A DNA stretch of 64,000 bases from Capillimicrobium parvum (lineage in GTDB: Bacteria > Actinomycetota > Thermoleophilia > Solirubrobacterales > Solirubrobacteraceae). The DNA lies in contig NZ_CP087164.1 of NCBI RefSeq assembly GCF_021172045.1, forward strand, positions 1-64,000. The letters run 5' to 3'. Made by a program: the position numbers and the translations under genes. Below are positions 20,256-29,340 of this stretch, piece by piece. A model generated the notes under the pieces. That model searched no databases and had not been told where the DNA came from. It saw nothing but the letters and a program-made list of their open reading frames with translations. The number at the start of each line of letters is the position of its first letter. The first letter of the stretch is position 1.

Positions 20256-22159
20256 TGGTCCGCGACCTGCCGGAGGGCACGCTGATCGACGATCGCTACC
20301 GCGTGATCTCGCGGGTCGGCTCGGGCGGCATGGCCGACGTGTACTGCGCCGAGGACACCCAGCTCGGGCGCCGGGTCGCGGTGAAGCTGCTGCACCGGCG
20401 CTTCGCCGAGGACCGCGAGTTCGTCGAGCGCTTCCGCCGCGAGGCGTCGAGCGCCGCCGGCCTGCAGCACCCGAACGTCGTCGGGGTCTTCGACCGGGGC
20501 GAGTGGGACGGCACGTCGTACATCGCGATGGAGTTCCTCGACGGCCGCACGCTCAAGCAGCTGATCACCGAGGAGGCGCCGCTGGACCCGATCCGGGCGA
20601 TCGACCTGACGATCCCGATCCTGCGCGCGGCCCGCTTCGCCCACAAGCGCGGCATCATCCACCGCGACCTCAAGCCGCACAACGTCATGGTCGACGCCGA
20701 GGACCGCGTGAAGGTCACCGACTTCGGCATCGCCCGCGCGGGCGCCTCGGACATGACGCAGACCGGGTCGATCATGGGCACGGCGCAGTACCTCTCGCCC
20801 GAGCAGGCGCAGGGGCACGCGGTCACCCCGCAGTCCGACCTCTACTCGATCGGGATCGTCCTCTACGAGATGCTCACCGGGCGCCTGCCGTTCGACGGCG
20901 AGAGCGCGGTGACGATCGCGCTCAAGCAGGTCAACGAGGCGCCGATCCCGCCGAGCGCGTTCAACGGGGCGGTCACCGCGGAGCTCGAGGGCATCGTCCT
21001 GCACGCTCTGGCCAAGGACCCGGCGCAGCGCTTCGTCGATGCCGACGCGTTCATCGTCGCCCTCGACCGCGCGCGCGCCCACATCGCGGCGGGCATGCCC
21101 TCGGAGGACACGGCCGCGTTCGCCCCGGTCCGCGCCGCGGACCCGGACGCGGTCGAGCGGGAGGGACGCTCCCTGGGCCGCTGGCTCGTCGCGCTGGTCG
21201 TCGTCCTGCTCGTCGCCGGCGGGGCGGTCGCCGCGTACGCGCTCACCCGCCCCGACAAGCATCCGGTCCCCAACGTCACCGGCAAGCCGCTGGCCGCCGC
21301 GCTGGCGCTCGTGCAGAACGCGGGCTTCGACCCGAACGTCGAGCGCACGAACTCCGACGCCCCCGAGGGGCGCGTGATCCGCCAGGATCCGCAGCCGGGG
21401 ACGCAGGCGGAGAAGGGCTCGGAGATCACGCTCACCGTCTCCGACGGACCGGGGACCAAGCCGGTGCCCGACGTGGTGGGCGAGACGCGCAAGAAGGCGG
21501 CCAAGGAGCTCGAGGACGCCGGCTTCAAGGTCGACGAGCGCCGCGAGACCAGCGACACCGTCAAGTCCAACCGGGTGATCTCCACCGCGCCGGACGCCGC
21601 GACGCCGATCGAGGTGGGGTCGACGGTGACGATCGTGGTCTCGAGCGGGCCCGAGCAGGTGGCGGTCCCGAACGTGGTCGGCCAGACGAGCGATTCGGCG
21701 CGCAGCACGCTGGAGGCCTCCGGGTTCGTCGTCGGCGTGCGCGAGCAGGAGGATCAGAGCCACGACCCCGGCACGGTCCTCGCCCAGACGCCGGCAGCCG
21801 GCACGCAGGCCGACAAGGGGGCGACCGTCTCGATCACCGTCGCCAAGGAGCCGGCGCAGGTGGCGGTGCCCGACGTGACCGGCAGCAGCCAGACCGATGC
21901 GAGCAACACCCTCATCGACGCGGGGTTCAAGCCGAACGTGGCGACGCGGGTGGTCGGCGACCAGGCCGAGGACGGCATCGTGCTGCGCCAGAGCCCGTCC
22001 GCCGGCGGCGAGGCCAAGCGCGGCTCCGCGGTGACCATCACCGTCGGGCAGTACGTTGCCCCGACCACGCCGCCGCCCACGATCCCGCCGCCCACGACCC
22101 CGACCACACCGCCCGTGACCCCGACCACCCCGCCCGCCACCACCCCCGCCACACCGTGA
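20255..22159 (+). CDS. pknB: PASTA-domain Ser/Thr kinase PknB
   Basis: 634 residues: a kinase domain (about 15-275, GSGGMADVY, AVKLL, HRDLKPHN, DFGIARA), a juxtamembrane linker, one transmembrane helix (about 308-330), four PASTA repeats (about 337-595; each starts like VPNV/VPDV) and a 35-residue Pro/Thr tail. PASTA domains sense muropeptides or lipid II outside the cell; the kinase then phosphorylates cell-wall and FHA proteins. The tail is low-complexity and resembles wall-spanning linkers. Start fixed by the TGATG overlap with pbpA; the stop overlaps ddl. Confidence 0.96.
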   Translation: MVRDLPEGTLIDDRYRVISRVGSGGMADVYCAEDTQLGRRVAVKLLHRRFAEDREFVERFRREASSAAGLQHPNVVGVFDRGEWDGTSYIAMEFLDGRTLKQLITEEAPLDPIRAIDLTIPILRAARFAHKRGIIHRDLKPHNVMVDAEDRVKVTDFGIARAGASDMTQTGSIMGTAQYLSPEQAQGHAVTPQSDLYSIGIVLYEMLTGRLPFDGESAVTIALKQVNEAPIPPSAFNGAVTAELEGIVLHALAKDPAQRFVDADAFIVALDRARAHIAAGMPSEDTAAFAPVRAADPDAVEREGRSLGRWLVALVVVLLVAGGAVAAYALTRPDKHPVPNVTGKPLAAALALVQNAGFDPNVERTNSDAPEGRVIRQDPQPGTQAEKGSEITLTVSDGPGTKPVPDVVGETRKKAAKELEDAGFKVDERRETSDTVKSNRVISTAPDAATPIEVGSTVTIVVSSGPEQVAVPNVVGQTSDSARSTLEASGFVVGVREQEDQSHDPGTVLAQTPAAGTQADKGATVSITVAKEPAQVAVPDVTGSSQTDASNTLIDAGFKPNVATRVVGDQAEDGIVLRQSPSAGGEAKRGSAVTITVGQYVAPTTPPPTIPPPTTPTTPPVTPTTPPATTPATP

Positions 22160-23127
22160 GGATCGCCGTGCTGTCGGGCGGGCGCTCGTCCGAGCACGAC
22201 ATCTCGCTGCTCTCCGGGGAGTCGGTGCGCGCCGGCCTGGCCGAGGCGGGCCACGACGTCGTCGACGTGCGCCTGGCCCGCGACGGCACCTGGAGCAGCG
22301 ACGGGTCGGAGGTGGAGCTGCGCGCCGGCCGCGGTCTGCTGCGCGCCGACTGCGCCTTTCCCGTGCTGCACGGCCCGTTCGGCGAGGACGGGACCGTCCA
22401 GGGCCTGCTGGAGTGCCTCGACGTCCCCTACGTGGGCGCCGGCGTCCTGCCCGCCGCGCTGTGCATGGACAAGGTCGTCTTCAAGGACGTCCTCGCCCGG
22501 GCCGGGATGCCGCAGGTCGACTACCGGGCGATCCGCGAGGGCGACGACCCGGCGGTGCTCGAGCCGCTCGGGCTGCCGGTCTTCGTCAAGCCCGCGCGCC
22601 TCGGATCGTCGGTCGGGATCGCCAAGGTCAGCGAGCCGGGCGAGCTCGACGGCGCCCTGCGCGACGCGTTCACCCACGACCCGCTCGTCATCGCGGAGGC
22701 GATGTCGAGCGGCCTGGAGGTCGAGTGCTCGGTGCTCGGCAACCGCGACCCGATCGCCTCGCAGCCGGGGGAGATCCTGCTGGCCGCGGGCGAGTCCGGC
22801 TGGTACGACTTCGAGGCGAAGTACTCGCCGGGCGGCATGGAGCTCGTCGTCCCGGCCCGGATCCCGGAGGCCGTGCGCGAGCGGGTGCGCGAGCTCGCCG
22901 TCGAGACGTTCCGGCTGACCGGCTGCACCGGCCTCGCGCGGGTCGACTTCTTCGTCGAGGGCGACGAGGTGCTCGTCAACGAGCTCAACACGATGCCCGG
23001 ATTCACCCCGACGAGCGTCTACGCGAAGCTCTTCGACGCCTCGGGCGTCCCGTACGCCGAGCTCGTCGACCGCCTGTGCCGGCTCGCGGTCGAGCGCCAC
23101 GAGCGCGAGCGCGCATACCGCCACTAG
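22156..23127 (+). CDS. ddl: D-alanine-D-alanine ligase
   Basis: 323 residues of the ATP-grasp fold. Makes the D-Ala-D-Ala dipeptide that ends the peptidoglycan stem. Seen: the N-terminal VLSGGRSSEHDISLLSG, LHGPFGEDGTVQGLLE, FVKPARLGSSVGIAKV and the metal-binding ARVDFFVEGDEVLVNELNTMPGFTPTS. GTG start overlaps the pknB stop (GTGA). Its place directly behind pknB links dipeptide supply to the kinase cluster; it is the last housekeeping gene before the catabolic block. Confidence 0.95.
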   Translation: MRIAVLSGGRSSEHDISLLSGESVRAGLAEAGHDVVDVRLARDGTWSSDGSEVELRAGRGLLRADCAFPVLHGPFGEDGTVQGLLECLDVPYVGAGVLPAALCMDKVVFKDVLARAGMPQVDYRAIREGDDPAVLEPLGLPVFVKPARLGSSVGIAKVSEPGELDGALRDAFTHDPLVIAEAMSSGLEVECSVLGNRDPIASQPGEILLAAGESGWYDFEAKYSPGGMELVVPARIPEAVRERVRELAVETFRLTGCTGLARVDFFVEGDEVLVNELNTMPGFTPTSVYAKLFDASGVPYAELVDRLCRLAVERHERERAYRH

Positions 23128-23162
23128 GGACCGGCGACCTCATCGTCATCTCGGGGAGGACG

Positions 23163-23270
23163 GTGAGGCCCTCGGGAGAGCGCGGACCATTCGCTGCCAG
23201 CCCAATATTCAGATGCATCTTTCGCGATCGCCGGTCCGCTCTTCGAGGGGCCTCCGATAAGATGCGGTGA
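23163..23270 (+). CDS. Candidate 35-residue ORF coupled to lysR
   Basis: A GTG preceded by GGGGAGG three bases upstream opens a 35-codon frame starting MRPSGERGPFAAS and ending with a TGA that overlaps the LysR GTG (GTGA). The MRP-x-G start resembles the 19-codon micro-cistrons, and the stretch just before it (GACCGGCGACCTCATCGTC) resembles the end of the second pstP-rodA unit. It may be a rearranged relative or a simple leader peptide; no family was recognised. Confidence 0.35.
   Translation: MRPSGERGPFAASPIFRCIFRDRRSALRGASDKMR
23211..23220. promoter_or_regulatory. Perfect palindrome upstream of lysR
   Basis: AGATGCATCT, a perfect 10-bp palindrome in an AT-richer patch 47 bases before the LysR start. 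It could be an autoregulatory site, but it also falls within the candidate 35-codon frame. Confidence 0.3.
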
Positions 23271-24160
23271 TCACCGAGCTCCGGCACCTGCGGTACTTCT
23301 CTGCGGTCGCGGCGCGTCTCAGCTTTCGCCAGGCCGCGCGCGACCTTCACGTTGCGCAGCCGGCGCTGTCCCAGCAGATCCGGGCGCTCGAGCAGCAGCT
23401 CGGCGTGACGGTGTTCGACCGATCGAGCCGTCCGATCGCGCTCACCGACGCGGGGATGGCGCTGCTCGTGCACACGCGCCGCATCCTCGCCGACGTGTCG
23501 CTCATGCGTCAGGAGCTCGAGCGCCTGAGCGCTCCGCCGGACGCGACGCTCACCGTCGGGGCGATGCAGTACCTGGCGTATCTCGAGCTGCCCGATCTGA
23601 TCGCATCCTTCCAGCGGCTGCATCAGACGATCGACCTGCGTGTGCGGGTCGGCAACACCGGCGAGCTGTTCGCGATGCTCGCCGCCGGCGAGGCCGACTG
23701 CATCATCTGCCACCGCGGTGACGACGGGCTGCCGGAGGGGCTCGCCTCCCACGCCCTGCGAACCGAGCGTATCGTGCTCGTCAGCTCCGTCGACGATCCC
23801 CTCGGAGACGCCGACACCGTCCAGCTCAAGTCCTTGGAGCACGTCCCGTTCATCACGTTCCGCGACGGCGCGAGCATCCGCACGGCGCTCGAAGAGGCCG
23901 CCGGCCGGGCAGGCTTCGTCCCGCGAGTGGTCGTGGAGAGCGCCGACCTGGCAACGGGGATCGAGCTCGTCGCACGGGGTCTCGGCGTGACGGTGGTGCC
24001 GCGACGATTCGCCATATCCCAGGCGGACCGCGTTCGTTACGCGGACCTGGGGCCCGTTCCGCTGGTGCGTACGGTGGCGCTCGTGTGGCCGACCGAGTCA
24101 GCAGCCGTGCCGCCGCTGGCGCAGTTCATCACCCACACGACGAGCACGATCTCCGACTAG
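23267..24160 (+). CDS. LysR-family transcriptional regulator
   Basis: 297 residues: an N-terminal winged helix-turn-helix (about 1-62; LRHLRYFSAVA, SFRQAARDLHVAQPALSQQIRALE) and a C-terminal effector-binding domain (about 90-290) of periplasmic-binding-protein fold. The GTG start gives the conserved N-terminus. It is the only recognisable transcription factor in the 33-kb catabolic block and therefore the best candidate regulator, but no divergently transcribed target lies next to it: ddl is upstream on the same strand, and hyuB converges, overlapping its last four bases. The effector is unknown. Confidence 0.93.
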   Translation: MITELRHLRYFSAVAARLSFRQAARDLHVAQPALSQQIRALEQQLGVTVFDRSSRPIALTDAGMALLVHTRRILADVSLMRQELERLSAPPDATLTVGAMQYLAYLELPDLIASFQRLHQTIDLRVRVGNTGELFAMLAAGEADCIICHRGDDGLPEGLASHALRTERIVLVSSVDDPLGDADTVQLKSLEHVPFITFRDGASIRTALEEAAGRAGFVPRVVVESADLATGIELVARGLGVTVVPRRFAISQADRVRYADLGPVPLVRTVALVWPTESAAVPPLAQFITHTTSTISD

Positions 24161-26454
24161 GAGGCAAGCTGGAGCGCGGCCACGTCGAGCTCGACGGCGT
24201 GCAGCGACGGATCCCCTGTCATCGCGATCTCGGCCTCGAACTGGACGGCGCACGACGGGCAGAAGTACTGCCGCAGTTCGGCCGTGTCGGTCATCCCGTA
24301 GCGGGCCGGGTCGGTCCCGCGGGGCAGGTCGGACACCGGCGTCGCGCGCTGCCGTGTGTAGGTCTTGTAGTTCTCGGTCGCGCTGCACAGCACGTGGTGG
24401 CACCGCTCGCACGCGATCACGGCGCCGCTCTGCGCCGCAACGATCTCGAGCGCCTCGGAGTAGGGCGCGCGGGTGGGGTCCGAGCTCACGACCGGCACGG
24501 ATGCGACCGGACCCAGATCGCACGCGAGTCGCTCGGCACGGACGGCGTCTCGCCGCTCCGTCGTCGCTACTTCGTCGACCGCACCGGAGTCGGTGAGGGT
24601 CACGCCGTACACGGATTCGGCGACGGCCCGCGACACGTGCCCGTTCGCGACGTCCAGCGCGACGCGGGCGGCCTCCCGCTCGAGCGGATCGCCGAAGCCG
24701 CCCGACCCGGTGACGACGGTCGCGTAGAGGTCGTCGCGGCCCTGGCGGTCGTTGCCCTTGAACTCCGGGTACTCGATGGCGCCGGCGACGTCCATGATGT
24801 CGGTCGGCATCTCGCCCCGGGCGAAGAGCTCCCGGTGAGACGCGTGGCGGTTCATGACGTACTCGATCGCCCCGCCCGGATGGCCTCCGCCGATGCCGTT
24901 GGGCGCCGGGAGCGTCACGCCGTGGGTGAACATCAGGTGCCCCATGTCGTCCGGCGAGTTGTGTAGCGCGTACGCGAACTCGACCCCCGTGCCACCGCGG
25001 TACCGGCCGGCGCCTCCACCATCGACTGCCTCGCGACGGTAGAGGTACAGCATGGGGTACAGCGACTCATTGACCTCCACCATCGGAGTCTTCGCTCTCG
25101 GGCAGCAGACGCTCCCTCCGCTGTCGACTCCGTCCTTGTAGCTGCGCGCGCCGATGCCGCTCGCCATCGGGTCCATCAGCAGGGCGACCATCGGGTCGTT
25201 GTGCTGGTTGGTCCCGGACATCATCGTGAAGGCCCAGTTGGCGTAGTGGTGGCCGACGACCTCCCTGCGGAGCGTCGGGTGCGTGAGGAGCATGCGGTTG
25301 ACGCACTGCTGAGCCACGTCCATCGCGAAGAACACGCCCGACGAGGTCGCGCAGCTGACCAGCGCCGGGTACTCGCAGTCGACCAGCGTCCCCGGCTCGG
25401 TCTCGAACCTGACTGCGCGCAGGATGCCACCGGTCGCCCAGGGGATGTCGAAGCAGAGGTACGGCAGCAGCGGCGTCATCATCGCGGCGCGGAAGGCGCC
25501 GAAGGTGCAGCTGAGAATCCCGCTCTGCGGATCCGTGCCCTCGGTGTTGAACGTGAGGGTGTCGCCCTCCTTGATGAGGTTCAGCTGGACCTTGTACAGG
25601 TGCGTGTCGCCGGCGCGGTCCTTGTCGACGATCTGGACGTGGCGGAACGTCCCGTCCGGGATCTCGCGGATCCGCTCGCGGAACAGGCGCTCGGCATCGC
25701 GCATCGTCCGCTTCATCACGGTGTGCACCAGGTCGGCGCCGTATCGATCAATCAGCTCGCGCAGGCGGCTGTGCGCGACGTTGTTGCCGGCGATCTGTGC
25801 GCGCAGGTCGAGCGACGTCGAGTCGGGCATCCGCGACTGTCGCCTCCAGAGCTGCTCGAGGTCCTCGCGCATGCGGCCCTCTTCGACGATCCGCACGTAC
25901 GGGAACGGCGTCGGCTCGTGCGCCGGCTCGGTTGCGTCGACGCAGAAGCTGCCGCCGTTGATGCCGCCCACGTCGGCGTGGTGCAGCATGGACGCCGTCC
26001 ACGCGAACAGCTTGCCGTCCACGAAAAGCGGCGCCATGACGGCGAGGTCGTTCATGTGCCCGGCGCCCTCGTAGGGGTCGTTGCAGATGTAGATGTCCCC
26101 GGGGCGGACGCCGGGCGACACGCCGCGCGAGGTGAGGACGCGCTTGATCATCGCGTCGAGGATCACGCCGTGCCACTGGACGTAGGGGCCGACCGTGACC
26201 ACGCTGCCGATCTCGTCGGCGATGACCATGTTGAAGTCGCCGGCGAACGCCGCGATCGGGGAGCCGGACACGTGCATCATCGTCGTGCCCTGCTCCTCGT
26301 TGATCTGCGACACCCGGTTGCGCAGGACCTCGTAAGTGACCGGATCGACAGCGTCCATCGCAGCGTCCAGGTCGTCGACCGCGTAGAGGTCGACACCGAG
26401 CTCGGCGCCGTCCGCGGTGACGTCCGGAAGTCCTGGCCTGGCAACAACGGTCAT
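24157..26454 (-). CDS. HyuB-type hydantoinase/carboxylase subunit with zinc-binding tail
   Basis: 765 residues. Residues about 30-620 belong to the hydantoinase B/acetone carboxylase alpha family (YEVLRNRVSQINEEQG, DIYICNDPYEGAGHMNDL, NTEGTDPQSG, GGGAGRYRGGTG). The last 90 residues carry CERC-x4-C and, about 45 residues later, CPSC, resembling the small zinc-binding gamma subunit of acetone and acetophenone carboxylases fused to the large subunit. With HyuA it would use ATP either to carboxylate a ketone or to hydrolyse a cyclic amide; the zinc tail favours carboxylation, but this is inference. ATG at 26454, with GGAAGAG upstream, eight bases after hyuA. Last gene of the operon. Confidence 0.85.
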   Translation of the reverse strand: MTVVARPGLPDVTADGAELGVDLYAVDDLDAAMDAVDPVTYEVLRNRVSQINEEQGTTMMHVSGSPIAAFAGDFNMVIADEIGSVVTVGPYVQWHGVILDAMIKRVLTSRGVSPGVRPGDIYICNDPYEGAGHMNDLAVMAPLFVDGKLFAWTASMLHHADVGGINGGSFCVDATEPAHEPTPFPYVRIVEEGRMREDLEQLWRRQSRMPDSTSLDLRAQIAGNNVAHSRLRELIDRYGADLVHTVMKRTMRDAERLFRERIREIPDGTFRHVQIVDKDRAGDTHLYKVQLNLIKEGDTLTFNTEGTDPQSGILSCTFGAFRAAMMTPLLPYLCFDIPWATGGILRAVRFETEPGTLVDCEYPALVSCATSSGVFFAMDVAQQCVNRMLLTHPTLRREVVGHHYANWAFTMMSGTNQHNDPMVALLMDPMASGIGARSYKDGVDSGGSVCCPRAKTPMVEVNESLYPMLYLYRREAVDGGGAGRYRGGTGVEFAYALHNSPDDMGHLMFTHGVTLPAPNGIGGGHPGGAIEYVMNRHASHRELFARGEMPTDIMDVAGAIEYPEFKGNDRQGRDDLYATVVTGSGGFGDPLEREAARVALDVANGHVSRAVAESVYGVTLTDSGAVDEVATTERRDAVRAERLACDLGPVASVPVVSSDPTRAPYSEALEIVAAQSGAVIACERCHHVLCSATENYKTYTRQRATPVSDLPRGTDPARYGMTDTAELRQYFCPSCAVQFEAEIAMTGDPSLHAVELDVAALQLAS

Positions 26455-26462
26455 TGCTCTTC

Positions 26463-28574
26463 CTACCTGTTTGCGATGGTCAGTGAGACGGTGCCCTGCT
26501 CGAGGACCTCGAGCTGGTCGCCGGGGTGCACGACGATGCTCGTGTGGGCCCCTTCGACGACGGCCGGACCTTCCAGCCGGGAGCCGGGGCGCAGGTCCGC
26601 CGCCGCGCGCACCGGCGCCTCGGCCCAGGTGTCGATCGTCGGCCAGTACATGCGGCGCATGGTCGGCGCGCGCTCCGCCGCCGTGGTGTCGGCCATGACG
26701 TCGGGCAGCACCAGCCCGTCCGGTCGGCCCTCTCCGACGACCCGCACGTTGACGATCTCGACGCCGGCCGAGCGCAGTCCGGCGCCCTCGCCGTAGACCT
26801 GGTCGTAGCGCTCGTGGAAGAGGCTGACGAGGGCGTCGCTCGTCGGCAGGTCCCCTTCGCCGAACCCGAGCTCCAACTCGTAGAACTGCCCGGTGAACTT
26901 GGTGTCGGCGAAGCGCTCGATGTGCATGTGCTCTGGTTCGAAGCCGCTCGCCTCGAGCTTGCTGCGAACCGACGCGACGAGCGGGGCGAAGCGCTCTTCG
27001 AGCGCGGCGTCGTCGAACGGCGCGGCCAGGGGCGCGGTCGCCTCCTCGAGATGACGGACCGAGCTCGACCCGATGCCGAACGCGGAGAACACCGACGCGA
27101 CGTTGCCGAGCGGGATGATCACGCGCTGGACGCCGAGGTCGCGCGCGTACTGGGCGCAGTGGACGGGGCCGGCGCCGCCGTACGCGAAGACGACGAAGCG
27201 CCGCGGGTCGTAGCCCGACTCGACGGTCTTCTGGCGCATGCAGTCGGCCATCTGTGCGTCGACGACGCGGACGATCCCCGCCGCGGCCTGCTCGACGGTC
27301 AGGCCCAGCGGCTCCGCGACGTGCTTGCGAACTGCTTCCTCGGCGAGGTCTCGCCGGAGGGCGAGGGCGCCGCCGAGGATGCCGTCCTCGTCGAGGTAGC
27401 CGAGCAGCAGGTCGGCGTCCGTCACGGTCGGCCGCGTGCCGCCGCGGTCGTAGCAGGCCGGGCCCGGCGACGCACCGGCGCTCTCGGGTCCGACACGGAG
27501 CGCCCCCGAGCGGTCGACCCACGCGATGGATCCGCCCCCGGAGCCCACCGAGATGACGTCGATCGAGGGCGAGTAGACCACGTGCGGGCCCGCCATCGAG
27601 ACGTGCTTGCGGATGGCCTTGCCGTCGACGATCAGCCCGACGTCGAAGCTCGTGCCGCCCATGTCGCTGCAGATGACGTTGGTGTACCCATTGAGGTTGG
27701 CGACCTCGATCGCGCCGACCAGCCCTCCGACCGGCCCGGAGGCCACCGCCTGGTACGGCTTGGCCATCGCCTCCGCCGGCTCGACGACCCCGCCGGTGGA
27801 CTGCATGATCAGCATCGACCGCTTCAGGCCGCCGCGCTCGAGCTTGTCCCTCAACGCCGCGAGGTAGTTCGAGAACTCGGGTCCGCAGGTGGTGTTGACC
27901 GCGGCCGTCGAGAACCGGGGGTACTCGCCGATCTTCGGAATGACGTCAGCGGACGCGCTCACGTAGAGATCCGGCGCCATCTCCTCGACGATCTCCCGAA
28001 CCCGTCGCTCGTGGGCGTCGTTCTTGAACGACCACAGCAGGCACACGGCGATCGCCTCGACGCCGTCGTCGAGCAGCTTGCGGACGCCGTCGCGGACCTC
28101 GGCCTCGTTGAGCTCGACGACGACGTCGCCCGCCTGGTCGATGCGCTCGGTGATCTCGACGATCCGGTCCTTGGGCAGGATCGGCGCCGGCTTGTCGATC
28201 TGCCCGATGTGGCGGATCTCCGCGTCCGAGACGCCCTCGACCTTGCCCCACGCTCCCCCCATGATGTGCAGCACGTCGCGGTGCCCGCGCGTGGTGAGGA
28301 GGCCGATCTTCGACCCCCGGCCGGTGACCAGGAGGTTCGTGACGACGGTCGACCCGTGCAGGAAGAGCTTGGTGTTGGCCAGGAACGGCTCGAGCGGCTG
28401 TCCGGCGGCCTCCGCCAGGGCGCCGAATCCGGCCAGGATCCCGACCGAGAAGTCTGGAGGCGTCGAGGACACCTTGGCCTGGATCAGCGTGCCGTTCGTG
28501 CCGACCGCGACGCAGTCGGTGAACGTGCCGCCGGTGTCGATCGCGACGACGAACTCTTGGGTGTCGGGGGTCAT
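26463..28574 (-). CDS. HyuA-type hydantoinase/carboxylase ATPase subunit
   Basis: 703 residues of the hydantoinase A/acetone carboxylase beta family. The N-terminal phosphate-binding motif AIDTGGTFTDCV (about 11-22), the GGTSFDVGL and GGGSIAWVD motifs of the ASKHA ATPase fold and the AYGGAGPVHC segment are present. In this family the subunit phosphorylates the substrate (ketone enol, hydantoin or oxoproline) for the HyuB subunit. It precedes hyuB by eight bases on the same transcript, so both form one complex. Substrate unknown. Confidence 0.9.
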   Translation of the reverse strand: MTPDTQEFVVAIDTGGTFTDCVAVGTNGTLIQAKVSSTPPDFSVGILAGFGALAEAAGQPLEPFLANTKLFLHGSTVVTNLLVTGRGSKIGLLTTRGHRDVLHIMGGAWGKVEGVSDAEIRHIGQIDKPAPILPKDRIVEITERIDQAGDVVVELNEAEVRDGVRKLLDDGVEAIAVCLLWSFKNDAHERRVREIVEEMAPDLYVSASADVIPKIGEYPRFSTAAVNTTCGPEFSNYLAALRDKLERGGLKRSMLIMQSTGGVVEPAEAMAKPYQAVASGPVGGLVGAIEVANLNGYTNVICSDMGGTSFDVGLIVDGKAIRKHVSMAGPHVVYSPSIDVISVGSGGGSIAWVDRSGALRVGPESAGASPGPACYDRGGTRPTVTDADLLLGYLDEDGILGGALALRRDLAEEAVRKHVAEPLGLTVEQAAAGIVRVVDAQMADCMRQKTVESGYDPRRFVVFAYGGAGPVHCAQYARDLGVQRVIIPLGNVASVFSAFGIGSSSVRHLEEATAPLAAPFDDAALEERFAPLVASVRSKLEASGFEPEHMHIERFADTKFTGQFYELELGFGEGDLPTSDALVSLFHERYDQVYGEGAGLRSAGVEIVNVRVVGEGRPDGLVLPDVMADTTAAERAPTMRRMYWPTIDTWAEAPVRAAADLRPGSRLEGPAVVEGAHTSIVVHPGDQLEVLEQGTVSLTIANR

Positions 28575-28596
28575 CGTGGTCTTGTGTTCCTCTCGG

Positions 28597-29340
28597 TCAG
28601 TGCCTTCGATTCGACGCTAGGCGCGCGCTGAAGCCACCGTCGACGGACAGCGTCTGGCCGGTCACCGAGCCGGCTTGCGCCGAGACGAGGAAGCTGACCG
28701 CAGCGGCGACCTCGCCCGGCTCCGCGAGCCGGCCCTGGGGGATGCGCTCGAGCGTCGCTTCGAGATCCACCGCCCGGGCGTCGACTGCTCCGCGGAGCAG
28801 CGGCGTCTCCACATAGCCGGGGGCGACGGCGTTGACGCGGACGCCCTCCGGCGCCCACTCGACTGCGGCCACCCTGGTCAGGCCGGCGACGGCGGCCTTG
28901 GCGGCCGTGTAGGCCGCGCGTCCGGGTGCGCCCACCTCGGCGAGCACGGACGTCACGTTGACGATCGCCCCCGCCCGCGCACGGATCATCCGGCGGCCTG
29001 CGGCCTGCAGGCAGTTGAAGACGCCATGCAGGTTCACGTCCACCACGTGCGACCAGTCGGCCCACTCGAGCGTCTCGATCGTGCCCAGGCGCTGGACCGC
29101 CGCGTTGTTGACGAGAACGTCGAGCGAGCCCAGGCGCGCCTGCACGCTTTCGCAGGTGCGCTCGACCGCGTCCCGGTCGCGCACGTCCAGCGTCACGTGC
29201 TCGACGCCGGCAACGCCGTCGGTCCGGCACGGCGCCTCGACGTCGGCGGCCACGACCGCCATCCCGTCGGCGGCCAGTCGCTGGGCGATGGCGCGGCCGA
29301 TGCCGCGGGAACCGCCGGTGACGATGGCGACCGGCGTCAT
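28597..29340 (-). CDS. SDR oxidoreductase (3-oxoacyl reductase type)
   Basis: 247 residues, classical short-chain dehydrogenase: GGSRGIGR cofactor motif (about 9-16), NNAA (about 88), catalytic Ser in VTSVLAEVG, YTAAK (Tyr/Lys pair) and the C-terminal VTGQTLSVDGG. D-V after the second beta strand suggests NAD preference. Its ATG overlaps the stop of the upstream unknown gene (ATGA). In this operon it may interconvert an alcohol and the ketone that HyuA/HyuB would act on. Confidence 0.92.
   Translation of the reverse strand: MTPVAIVTGGSRGIGRAIAQRLAADGMAVVAADVEAPCRTDGVAGVEHVTLDVRDRDAVERTCESVQARLGSLDVLVNNAAVQRLGTIETLEWADWSHVVDVNLHGVFNCLQAAGRRMIRARAGAIVNVTSVLAEVGAPGRAAYTAAKAAVAGLTRVAAVEWAPEGVRVNAVAPGYVETPLLRGAVDARAVDLEATLERIPQGRLAEPGEVAAAVSFLVSAQAGSVTGQTLSVDGGFSARLASNRRH

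Noticed and set aside
21230-22159. PASTA repeats of pknB as a DNA tandem repeat
   Set aside because: The similarity is at protein level with diverged DNA; it is ordinary domain repetition.
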